A DNA stretch of 42,826 bases, taken from contig NZ_VFTZ01000036.1 in the NCBI RefSeq assembly GCF_006440775.1, forward strand, positions 1 through 42,826, given 5' to 3'. Made by a program: the position numbers and the translations under genes. Under the pieces are notes generated by a model. That model saw only the letters and a list, made by a program, of their open reading frames with translations. It was not told the origin of the DNA and searched no databases. The DNA comes from Mesorhizobium sp. B2-7-2 (GTDB lineage Bacteria; Pseudomonadota; Alphaproteobacteria; Rhizobiales; Rhizobiaceae). Of the stretch, positions 25,157-32,273 are shown piece by piece (the stretch's first letter is position 1; each line of letters begins with the position of its first letter).

Positions 25157-25202
25157 ATGCATGTCGTCGCAAAAACCGATTTTACTTTTGCACGACATGC
25201 AT
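25157..25202. repeat. Palindromic element D, copy 1
   Basis: The 11-bp arms ATGCATGTCGT (25157) and ACGACATGCAT (25192) are perfect, and an inner GCAAAA/TTTTGC pair extends the stem. A smaller AAAGCGC/GCGCTTT hairpin lies just upstream near 25124-25143. A diverged relative is at 28279-28322. This may attenuate or process the lpxXL-cluster transcript. Confidence 0.75.
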
Positions 25203-25219
25203 TGGCGGAAAAAATCCGC

Positions 25220-26491
25220 TTAGACCGGTTCCCGCGCCATGACAAGGCAGGTGTTCTGGCCGCCGAAGCCGAAGGAATTCGACAAAACCGTGCCCACTTC
25301 GGCGTTGCGCTTCTTGTTCGGCACGACGTCGAGCACGATGGCCGGATCGGGATTGTCGTAATTGATCGTCGGCGGGATGACGCTTTCGCGCATGGTCATC
25401 AGCGAGAAGGCGGCCTCCACCGCGCCGGCGGCCGACAGGGTGTGGCCGATCATCGACTTGTTCGACGAGATCGGCATCGAGCCGATGCGCTCGCCGAAGA
25501 CGGTGGACAGCGACAGGTGCTCCATCTTGTCGTTCTCGGGCGTCGAGGTGCCGTGCGCATTGACGTAGTCGATCTCGTCTTCGCCAAGGCCCGCATCGGC
25601 AAGAGCGGCGCGCACCGCCGCGATTGCCGGCGAGCCGTCGGGCTTGGAGCGAGTGCGGTGAAAATCGTCGGCCTTCTCGCCGCAGCCGCGCATGATGCCG
25701 AGGATCGCCGCGCCGCGCGCAAGGGCGCCTTCCAACGATTCCAGCACCAGCGCGCCGGAGCCTTCGGCCAGCACGAAGCCGTCGCGGTCCTTGGAGAAGG
25801 GCTTCGAGGCCTTTTCGGGAATATCATTGTGGGTGGAAAGGGCCGAGAGCAGCGAAAAGCGGATCAGCGCTTCGGCGGTGGCCGAGCCGTCGGCGCCGAT
25901 CGACAGCGCCTTGTCGCACTCGCCGCGCCGGATCGCCTCGACCCCGAGCTGGATGGCGGTGGCGCCCGAGGCGCAGGCGGTCGACAGCGTGATCGGCAGG
26001 CCACGCGTGCCGAAGCGGTCGGCCAGGCGATCGGCGATCGAGCCGAACTGCGTGGTCTCGAAGACATCCAGCTCCTTCAGCCCGCGCGCCACGCGCAGCA
26101 ACCTTTCTGCACCGGCGTCCTGCTTGTCGGAATTATAGAGCGAGAAGCGGTCGATCCAGTCGAGCTCGACCGGCGGCGAGGCCAGGAACAGCGGGCCGCC
26201 GAAATCGCCGGACTCCAAACCAGCTTCCGAGACGGCCTCCTGGGCCGCCGTCTCGGCCAGTTCGTAGGTGAGGTGGCTGGCGCCCTTCGAGCTCGACGGC
26301 AGGAAGTCGACCATGCCGGAAATGCGGGTGTTGAGGTGGTCGACCGGAAAGCGGGTAATCGGATGGATGCCGGATCTGCCTGAGGTCAGCGCCGCCCAGT
26401 TGTCGGCCTTGCCGACGCCGAGCGAGGTCACCACGCCGATACCGGTAACGGCGACGATCGGCCTGCCCATGTGGTCGCGAAGATTGGCCAT
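25220..26491 (-). CDS. fabF1XL: Beta-ketoacyl-ACP synthase II, lpxXL cluster, complete active site
   Basis: This is a 423-residue ketosynthase. The Cys-His-His triad is intact: LSTACASG (Cys173), YVNAHGTSTPEND (His313) and NKSMIGHTLSAAG (Lys345, His350). It condenses malonyl-ACP with a growing acyl chain. Its position between the second ketosynthase-like gene and the dehydrogenase fits elongation of the C28 chain on AcpXL. The ATG at 26491 opens MANLRDHMGRPIV; a second ATG seven codons later is possible. A type B repeat separates it from the upstream gene. The symbol is taken from the R. leguminosarum cluster by position. Confidence 0.9.
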   Translation of the reverse strand: MANLRDHMGRPIVAVTGIGVVTSLGVGKADNWAALTSGRSGIHPITRFPVDHLNTRISGMVDFLPSSSKGASHLTYELAETAAQEAVSEAGLESGDFGGPLFLASPPVELDWIDRFSLYNSDKQDAGAERLLRVARGLKELDVFETTQFGSIADRLADRFGTRGLPITLSTACASGATAIQLGVEAIRRGECDKALSIGADGSATAEALIRFSLLSALSTHNDIPEKASKPFSKDRDGFVLAEGSGALVLESLEGALARGAAILGIMRGCGEKADDFHRTRSKPDGSPAIAAVRAALADAGLGEDEIDYVNAHGTSTPENDKMEHLSLSTVFGERIGSMPISSNKSMIGHTLSAAGAVEAAFSLMTMRESVIPPTINYDNPDPAIVLDVVPNKKRNAEVGTVLSNSFGFGGQNTCLVMAREPV

Positions 26492-26511
26492 TCTTTGTCT
26501 GCCTCGTTATC

Positions 26512-26571
26512 GAGCAATTCCAGGAAAAGTGTGTAGCGGTTTTCCGCCCGGAATTGCGAAAAACCGATCTA
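26512..26571 (-). repeat. Mosaic palindromic repeat B, copy 3 (inverted, short)
   Basis: On the minus strand it reads from CGGTTTTTCGCAATTCC to CACTTTTCCTGGAATTGCTC, matching the right part of the copies at 15261 and 18445. It fills most of the 77-bp gap between the two ketosynthase-like genes. Confidence 0.8.
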
Positions 26572-27756
26572 AGCGGCTTTAACCAGCCCCAGGCCCTCGA
26601 ATTGGTGATAGCCGATTGCGGTTGCAAGGACGGAATTGGGGGCGCCTTCGAATGGGCGCTCCACCGTGGCATCGAAGGCAGGATAACCGGCCCCGCGGTC
26701 GACAGCCATTGCCGCGAGCGCAACCGCAAAGGGGAATTGAGCCTCCTTCATATGGCCGGTCAGCGTCGAGAAGGCGCGCACGGCCAAAGCCGGGTTGGCA
26801 TCGAGAACGGCCTTTTCGGCCGCCGTCGCGGCGTGGGCGCCGGAGGCTGCGGAAATCGTGAGCAGATCGCCGTCGGGAAGGGCGGCCTGCTTCAGCAGCG
26901 CAGCAATCTCAGAATTCAACTCGCCTTGCCGGCGCCTGGCGCGGCCGGAGACGACGGGGCCAAGCTCGGCGTAGATCTTGCGGCCGCGGTTTTTTGCGTG
27001 CTCGCGCTGCTCGAGCACCAGGAAGGCGCCGCCGGAGCCCGTCACCACGCCGCCGCCTTCGGCGCCCTGGCGTTGCCAGACCGGCTTCCATGGGCCGCGA
27101 TGCAGGTAGCCGGCAAGCTCGTAGCCGAGCAGCATGTCGGAATGCTCGGTCTGGAATGCGCCGCCGACCAGAACATGGGTCGACTGTCCCGAGCGGATGC
27201 GCGCCGCCGCCGTCTCGACGGCCGAGACGCCGGCGCCTTCCTCGCCCATGAAGGTGCGCGACGAACCGGTGACCTTGTGGACGATCGAGATGTTGCCGGC
27301 GAGCAGGTTAGAGAGCTGGGCCAGGAACAAAGTCGGCCGCAGTTCCGTGGTCAGCTTCTCGTTGAGCAGCACGTCGCGGTCGTTGCGGCTCTCGGAGGCA
27401 GCCAGGATCGCGGCATCGACGGCTTCGTCGCGCTCGCCGCCGCCGGCCGCCACCACCATGTCCATGGTGGCGCAAAGCTCGTCATTGCCCTTGATGCCGG
27501 CATCGTCGAGCGCCAGGCCGGCGGTGTAGGTGCCGAGACGCTGCCAGGTTTCCATCTGACGCTGGTCGCCGCGCTTGGCGATCTGCAGGTTCCAGTCGAT
27601 CTCCGGCAAGGGATGGATGGTGTAGGGCGCAAAGCGCTCTGCCTCGAGCACCGGCTCAAGGCCCGGTCGGGTGAGCTTCTGCCAATGCGCATCAGGGCCC
27701 TCTCCAAGCGAAGAGACAAGGCCGATGCCGGTGATGACGACGTCGTGAGAGCTCAT
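26569..27756 (-). CDS. fabF2XL: Ketosynthase-like protein without active-site cysteine, lpxXL cluster
   Basis: This is a 395-residue thiolase-fold protein of the ketosynthase family (opens VVITGIGLVSSLGEG, ends SVLATAIGYHQFEGLGL). Where FabF has TACxSG, this protein reads FMGEEGAG; ungapped alignment on the following VLVGGA puts Glu173 at the cysteine position. The first catalytic histidine (NAHGTST) is replaced by SAASGAHA, with Ser305 at that site. The second (TLTGHMKE, His335) is kept. It therefore should not form the acyl-enzyme and more likely partners the intact ketosynthase next door, as chain-length factors do in type II polyketide systems. It lies 55 bp after acpXL. The symbol follows cluster position. 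Confidence 0.85.
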   Translation of the reverse strand: MSSHDVVITGIGLVSSLGEGPDAHWQKLTRPGLEPVLEAERFAPYTIHPLPEIDWNLQIAKRGDQRQMETWQRLGTYTAGLALDDAGIKGNDELCATMDMVVAAGGGERDEAVDAAILAASESRNDRDVLLNEKLTTELRPTLFLAQLSNLLAGNISIVHKVTGSSRTFMGEEGAGVSAVETAAARIRSGQSTHVLVGGAFQTEHSDMLLGYELAGYLHRGPWKPVWQRQGAEGGGVVTGSGGAFLVLEQREHAKNRGRKIYAELGPVVSGRARRRQGELNSEIAALLKQAALPDGDLLTISAASGAHAATAAEKAVLDANPALAVRAFSTLTGHMKEAQFPFAVALAAMAVDRGAGYPAFDATVERPFEGAPNSVLATAIGYHQFEGLGLVKAA

Positions 27757-27811
27757 GGGCGGCTGTTGTGGGTCAGCTGGCGGGGCGCGTCAAGACCGCG
27801 CCCGCGCCGGC

Positions 27812-28093
27812 TCAGGCGGCCTTGGCCGCGACCAGCGCGTCGATCTTGGCGCACAGGTTCTTCATGACGAAGTAGTCGTCGGTCGAGGCCTTGCCGTCAT
27901 TGACCTCCTGCGTCCACTTCTCGAGCGGCACCTTGATGCCGAATTCCTTGTCGATGGCAAAGACGATGTCGAGGAAATCGAGGCTGTCGATGCCGAGATC
28001 GTCGATCGTGTGGCTCTCGGGCGTGATGGTGTCGATATCGATCTCGCTGGTGTCGGCAATGATCTTGGCGACTTTCTCGAACGTGGTGGACAA
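27812..28093 (-). CDS. acpXL: Acyl carrier protein AcpXL
   Basis: This is a 93-residue acidic carrier protein dedicated to the 27-hydroxy C28 fatty acid of lipid A. The phosphopantetheine attachment site is Ser37 in LGIDSLDFLD. It is longer than housekeeping ACP (about 78 residues) and has the C-terminal DDYFVMKNLCAKIDALVAAKAA extension of AcpXL. The start is TTG at 28093, supported by GAAGGAAG about six bases upstream; no ATG is suitably placed. It is the first gene of the cluster. Immediately downstream is the cysteine-less ketosynthase; no fabZ lies between. Confidence 0.94.
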   Translation of the reverse strand: MSTTFEKVAKIIADTSEIDIDTITPESHTIDDLGIDSLDFLDIVFAIDKEFGIKVPLEKWTQEVNDGKASTDDYFVMKNLCAKIDALVAAKAA

Positions 28094-28219
28094 GGGCTCT
28101 TCCTTCGGTTGCGGGCGGAATCTGTCCGCATCTTGTTTGGGCGCTGTCTAATCGGTTTTTCCCGGCAGGAAAAGGCCTGACGCGCCGGGGCAGATGGGAT
28201 GTCGGCTTTGGGAACGCAA

Positions 28220-28250
28220 GAAGGGCCGCCGGCCTGCCCGGCGGCCCTTC
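28220..28250 (-). terminator. Rho-independent terminator-like hairpin after the SPFH gene
   Basis: A stem of about 13 bp (GAAGGGCCGCCGG with CCGGCGGCCCTTC) encloses a 5-nt loop. On the minus strand TTGC follows, a weak T tract. It lies between the SPFH gene and acpXL and would insulate the two. Confidence 0.65.
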
Positions 28251-28278
28251 CCATTTGACGTCGCGTCAGCCTTGTTTC

Positions 28279-28322
28279 GCATGCCGTCTTCCCAAAGCCG
28301 GAACCAGTTTGGGCGACATGCA
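28279..28322. repeat. Palindromic element D, copy 2 (diverged)
   Basis: GCATGCCG pairs with CGACATGC (one mismatch), and CCCAAA pairs with TTTGGG inside. The centre GCCGGAACCAG resembles the ACCG core of the copy at 25157. It abuts the stop codon of the SPFH gene. Confidence 0.6.
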
Positions 28323-29465
28323 TCAGTCGCGGAGCTTGACCAGGTCGTTGAGCAACCCGCCCGTCCCGTTGTGGACGGTGAGCCGCTCGACCTTGCCGGC
28401 GATGGCCTCGAGAGCCTCGAGCTCCTTCAGTCGCAGCATCACCGGGTTCTCGGCCATCACCTTGGCCGTGTTGAGCAGCGAACGGGTGGCGTTCGTCTCC
28501 TCGCGGCGGCGGATGACGTTGGCCTCGGCCTGCTTCTCGGCCGAAACCACCTGGTTGAGGATCTCGCGCATGTCGCCCGGCAGGATCACATCCTTGAGAG
28601 CGATATCGCTGACCTCGACGCCGATCGCGGCCATGTCGTCGCGCACCTTGGCAGCCGCGTCGTCGTCGACCGTGACCTTCTTGTCGAGGATCTGGTCGAG
28701 CGTGAGCGCGCCAAGCGTCTTGCGGAAGGCATACTGCAGGGCGCGGTAGAGGGCTTCGGAGAAGTCCTTCACCGTGCTCACCGCCGTCACCGGATCGACG
28801 ACCCGGTATTCGGCGGCGATGTTGACGCGGATCGTCACGCGATCCTTGGTCAGCACTTCCTGCCCGGCGACATCGAGCGACTGGCGCTTGACGTCGACGA
28901 CCTTCACCTGGACCATGCGCCCGACATTCCAGAAGGCGTGCACACCCGCGGCAAGCGTGCGGGTGTAGACGCCATCCACGAACAGCAACCCGACCTGGCC
29001 GTCAACGACCGGATAGAGGAACACATGTTCCGTCTTCCGGGCCTGGCCGATCCGGCGCATCAAGGCCGGATCGACGGCGAGATCGGCCGCCGTGTCGACG
29101 GACGTGACCTTCCACGGGCCGGCTTCCGTCCACAGCACGAGCTTGCGATCCGGGTTGAGCACGGCATGCAAGGCGCCGTCGCGCTCGACGACGGCGACGT
29201 CGGTACGCCCGGTGCGGACGACGGTGAGGTGACGCGCGGCCACATCCGGGAGCTTGTCGAACAACGCCTTCTCGTAAGCCGAAACGAATTCCGGGTTCTT
29301 CAGGTCGTGCCGGGAGATTTCCAGGTTGGCGCGCCGGTTGGCGAGCCAATGCTCGCCCGGCATCAGGATCGCCTGGATCTCACCCTTGTAGAGGGCGACG
29401 GCACGTTCATTTTCCTTCACGAGGACGCGCTGGCGTCCAAGAAGCTTTTCGAGAATGGTCTTCAT
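28323..29465 (-). CDS. SPFH/band 7 (slipin-like) protein without a membrane anchor
   Basis: This is a 380-residue protein. Residues 170-330 form an SPFH domain (GVHAFWNVGRMVQVKVVDVKRQ, TKDRVTIRVNIAAEYRVVDP, IGVEVSDIALKDVILPGDM), followed by a helical region with EILNQVVSAEKQAEANVIRRREET that should form coiled coil. Slipins usually start with a hydrophobic hairpin or helix. This one starts MKTILEKLLGRQRVLVKENE and has none, so it may be cytosolic or attach by protein contact. Residues 1-150 are a family-specific N-terminal region. AGGAGT lies seven bases before the ATG at 29465. It has no obvious NfeD partner gene. Its function is unknown; the family scaffolds membrane microdomains and proteases. 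Confidence 0.85.
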   Translation of the reverse strand: MKTILEKLLGRQRVLVKENERAVALYKGEIQAILMPGEHWLANRRANLEISRHDLKNPEFVSAYEKALFDKLPDVAARHLTVVRTGRTDVAVVERDGALHAVLNPDRKLVLWTEAGPWKVTSVDTAADLAVDPALMRRIGQARKTEHVFLYPVVDGQVGLLFVDGVYTRTLAAGVHAFWNVGRMVQVKVVDVKRQSLDVAGQEVLTKDRVTIRVNIAAEYRVVDPVTAVSTVKDFSEALYRALQYAFRKTLGALTLDQILDKKVTVDDDAAAKVRDDMAAIGVEVSDIALKDVILPGDMREILNQVVSAEKQAEANVIRRREETNATRSLLNTAKVMAENPVMLRLKELEALEAIAGKVERLTVHNGTGGLLNDLVKLRD

Positions 29466-29802
29466 TGTCTTACTCCTGTCGGGCATGGCCCCATGCGAGG
29501 CGTCACGTCATGCGTCGATCGTCCTTTCGTTTCTCGTTTCACGTCGTCGTCTCCCGGGCACGAATGATCCGGGGACCGGTGGCATCGGCGCGTGGCGGGC
29601 CTTCGGGAGCGGATCGCGGGGCGGCGAAGCGGGCACCGGAAACCGAAGCTTCCTTTGCCGGCCGCGCCGCGCCTTGATCGTCACCGCGGGCCTGGCCGCG
29701 AGCCGATGGCGCAGGACATCGCCGCCCGGCGAGGCCGAAGCCTTGCCGTCCGTGAAGTCCCCGCATTCCGGTCCCCGGACCGTTTTCGGATGGCGTATCA
29801 GG
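29466..29802. other. Gap upstream of the SPFH gene
   Basis: This 337-bp gap is GC-rich. It must contain the SPFH promoter, but I can pick out no convincing -35/-10 pair. Short open frames here lack ribosome-binding sites and look like chance. No repeat of families A-D is present. Confidence 0.5.
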
Positions 29803-29875
29803 CCAATGGAGAAGGATTCGAACCTTCGACAGTCAGATTAAAAGTCTGATGCTCTTCCAGCTGAGCTATCCGTGA
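29803..29875 (-). tRNA. tRNA-Lys(TTT)-like sequence, imperfect acceptor stem (possible pseudogene)
   Basis: On the minus strand the D arm (GCTC/GAGC), anticodon arm (TCAGA-CTTTTAA-TCTGA, anticodon TTT) and T arm (GAAGG-TTCGAAT-CCTTC) are all well formed. The acceptor strands TCACGGA and TCCATTG give four Watson-Crick pairs, one wobble and two mismatches, and the 3' end reads GCCT rather than CCA. The 5' end touches the next tRNA-like sequence with no spacer. It looks like a decayed or recombined tRNA rather than a working one. Confidence 0.5.
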
Positions 29876-29946
29876 TGCAGATGACGGGACTCGAACCCAC
29901 AACCTCCGGATTATGTCCGGCGCTCTCCCAGTTGAGCTACATCCGC
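29876..29946 (-). tRNA. tRNA-Met(CAT)-like sequence with a 5-nt anticodon loop (possible pseudogene)
   Basis: On the minus strand the acceptor GCGGATG pairs with CATCTGC (one wobble), the D arm is GCTC/GAGC, the T arm is GTGGG-TTCGAGT-CCCGT (two wobbles), and the 3' end is ATCA. The anticodon arm reads CCGGA-CATAA-TCCGG: the loop has five bases instead of seven. A normal Met loop, CTCATAA, minus its first two bases would give exactly this. Such a loop should not decode normally. Confidence 0.5.
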
Positions 29947-30156
29947 GATCCCAATCCCCGAAACGGCGCCGTATACAGGGCGGCAAAGCCGCCTGCACGG
30001 GCGGAGACGAAAGCTCCAACCGTTGTGCTCGCTTCGGTTTTCGTGACCGGGAGCGCGCCTATAGACCCTGCGACGGGTTGTCGCAAGCGGCATTGTCGCG
30101 GCGGATTTGCGGCTTCTTCCAGGAGTTGTATTTCGGCAACACTAGCCGGCGACGCC

Positions 30157-30705
30157 TTAGAAGGTGACCCGTCCCAGCACCTTGAGACCATCACCGTCCG
30201 GCGCCACCACCACGGCCTCGCCCTCGCGCGGCGCGACGCCGGTGAGCGCCTCGATGTTTTCCACATGCGTGACCAGGACCAGATTGTCGGAGCCGGAATA
30301 GCCGCGGATCTCCTTGATGATCGCGGCCTTCTGAGCAGCCTTTTCGGCCGGGTCGGTTTTGAGCAGATCGAGCGGCGCGAAGGGCTGCGGCTCGGATTCG
30401 AAAGCGATGCGGGCAGTATCGAGGCAGCGGCAGTAGCGGCTGGAGAGCACGTGATCGATCGGCGCCGAGCGCGCCGCGAACAGCGCGCCGATGCGGCTTG
30501 CCTGCTGCTTGCCGCGCTCCGACAGGTTGAGCTGCGTGGCGCAATTGCCGATGTCGAAATTGGCCGGGTCGGCAGCTCCGGTGACGAAGGCGTGGCGAAG
30601 CAGCACGACGCGGCCGCCGTCGCGCAGCAGCGCCCACCCCGCGTCGGTCGCGTGGGCCAGGGTGGGAACGGCAAGCAGGAAGAGCGCCAGGGCAAGTCGC
30701 AGCAT
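30157..30705 (-). CDS. Histidine phosphatase family protein, exported
   Basis: This is a 182-residue protein of the phosphoglycerate-mutase-like fold with a signal peptide (MLRLALALFLLAVPTLAHA). The phosphoacceptor histidine is in VVLLRHAF (His38), a variant of the usual RHG. The conserved arginine is in SSRYCRCLDTA, and the second histidine is in LVTHVENIEALTG. The ATG at 30705 has AGGA six bases upstream; longer starts to 30780 would hide the signal peptide. It is probably periplasmic; the substrate is unknown. It is divergent from the AEC transporter. Confidence 0.85.
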   Translation of the reverse strand: MLRLALALFLLAVPTLAHATDAGWALLRDGGRVVLLRHAFVTGAADPANFDIGNCATQLNLSERGKQQASRIGALFAARSAPIDHVLSSRYCRCLDTARIAFESEPQPFAPLDLLKTDPAEKAAQKAAIIKEIRGYSGSDNLVLVTHVENIEALTGVAPREGEAVVVAPDGDGLKVLGRVTF

Positions 30706-30879
30706 CGGAAGTCCTATGGCAGCCCGCAAAGGCAAGGTCGTGATTGGCATATAGGGACCGCAAAGCAGGCTGAAAGACAAGCAGCGAGGCAGCAGAGCAA
30801 ATGGAGCGCCGTTCCGTTTGAAGCGATTGCACTGCAGTCAGGGCTCGCCTATCACGGGAAAAATGTCTTCGCCCAAGAA

Positions 30880-31830
30880 ATGACTCCGCTCACTGAAACC
30901 GTTCTCTTCGTCTTCAGCCTTGTGGCGCTCGGCTATCTGGCCGGGCTCACCGGCTATCTGAAGCCGGCGAGCGGGGAGGGCATTTCCGAATTCGCCATTA
31001 GCGTGGCGATGCCGCTGCTGCTCTTCCGGACCATGGTCAAATCGGATTTCCATGGCGTAACGCCCTGGTCGCTGTGGGGCGCCTATTTTGCGGCCGCGGC
31101 AATCACCTGGGCCACGGGCCATCTGATGATGACGCGCGTTTTCAAGCGAGATGCACGCGCGGGCATCGTCGGCGGCGTGTCCTCGGCCTATTCAAATGTC
31201 GTGCTGCTCGGCGCGCCCTTCGTCCTCGGCATATTCGGCGCCAGCGGCTTCGAGGTGCTGTCGCTGCTGGTCTCGGTCCACCTGCCGATCATGATGATGG
31301 CCTCGATAGTGCTGTTCGAGATGTTCGGGCGCGGCAGCGGCGAGACGGTGCATCCGCTGCGCGTCGTCAAAAACTTCCTCAGGCGCCTGTTCCTCAATCC
31401 GCTGATCATCGGCATCCTGGTGGGGCTCGCATGGCGCCTCACCGGCGCGCCGCTGCCGGATCTCGTCGAAAGGTTGGTCAATACGCTCGCCGATACGGCC
31501 GGTCCGGTGGCGCTGTTCGCCATGGGGCTCAGCCTGCGCCGTTTCGGCATCTCCGGCAATATCAGGCCGGCGCTGGCGCTGTCGGTGCTGAAACTGTTCG
31601 TGATGCCGGCGCTCGTTCTGGTCTTCGTCTGGCTGCTCGGCCTGCCGCCGCTGACGGCCAAGGTCGCGGTGGTGGTTGCGGCACTCCCTTCGGGCATCAA
31701 TTCCTATCTGATCGCAGTCCAGTTCAACACCGGCCAGGCGCTGGCCTCGAACCAGATGACGCTTGCCACCGCCAGCGCGGTGGTGACCACCTCGTTCTGG
31801 CTGACGGTGGTGATCCACGTCTTCGGATAA
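30880..31830 (+). CDS. AEC family transporter (auxin efflux carrier-like)
   Basis: This is a 316-residue membrane protein with ten predicted helices in two halves of five (opens MTPLTETVLFVFSLVALGYLAGL, ends SAVVTTSFWLTVVIHVFG). The family exports organic anions such as malonate or malate in bacteria and auxin in plants. The frame runs open far upstream to 29872, but the hydrophobic domain begins only at the ATG at 30880, which has a weak ribosome-binding site. It is monocistronic. Confidence 0.87.
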   Translation: MTPLTETVLFVFSLVALGYLAGLTGYLKPASGEGISEFAISVAMPLLLFRTMVKSDFHGVTPWSLWGAYFAAAAITWATGHLMMTRVFKRDARAGIVGGVSSAYSNVVLLGAPFVLGIFGASGFEVLSLLVSVHLPIMMMASIVLFEMFGRGSGETVHPLRVVKNFLRRLFLNPLIIGILVGLAWRLTGAPLPDLVERLVNTLADTAGPVALFAMGLSLRRFGISGNIRPALALSVLKLFVMPALVLVFVWLLGLPPLTAKVAVVVAALPSGINSYLIAVQFNTGQALASNQMTLATASAVVTTSFWLTVVIHVFG

Positions 31831-31882
31831 GGGATGTCGTTATTCAGGTGAGGCCGGCCTGCAAACACCGATTTCCAGCTCT

Positions 31883-32080
31883 TCCGGCCTTCGCCGGCCG
31901 AAGCCTCATGAGTGGCGTGGCAGCTAAATCAAGGCTATGGCCGGCATAGGCCGGTGCTCACGTACTTTAGGTACGCTCCGCTCCGGCCTTCGCCGGCCGA
32001 AGCCCTCATAAGTGTCTTCGCCCCATGAAGGCTACGGACGGCGTAGGCCGGTTCTCGGAAATCGCTATTTTCGGCTCGGC
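31883..32080 (+). repeat. Imperfect ~99-bp tandem repeat with GC-rich hairpins
   Basis: TCCGGCCTTCGCCGGCCGAAGCC occurs at 31883 and again at 31982 (listed from its first bases TCCGGCCTTCGCCGGC). Each is followed by a TCATRAGTG block and then a GGCTAYGG.CGGC.TAGGCCGGT block. Each unit can fold into two strong hairpins. They fill the middle of the 443-bp gap between the AEC gene and gabD; the remainder up to 32260 shows nothing recognisable apart from the gabD ribosome-binding site. Confidence 0.7.
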
Positions 32081-32273
32081 CTGACCTGAATCTCGACATC
32101 CCTGCCAGCAATTGAGGCGTTCGCTTTTGCTGGCCCAACCCCTATATGCCATCTTGTGATTGCTTGCCCGCCTTTCCCTAGGTAAGAGCAATGCGCCGGC
32201 GTGCGGCTCTTGAAGCACGCTCCAACGGATATCCAGAAAACGGCCGATCAGCGCGCCGAACGGAGGCCAGACC

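Noticed and set aside
29872..31830. 652-residue transporter with a large N-terminal domain
   Set aside because: The upstream part overlaps the tRNA-like sequences and the phosphatase gene on the other strand and is not membrane-like; the AEC protein starts at 30880.
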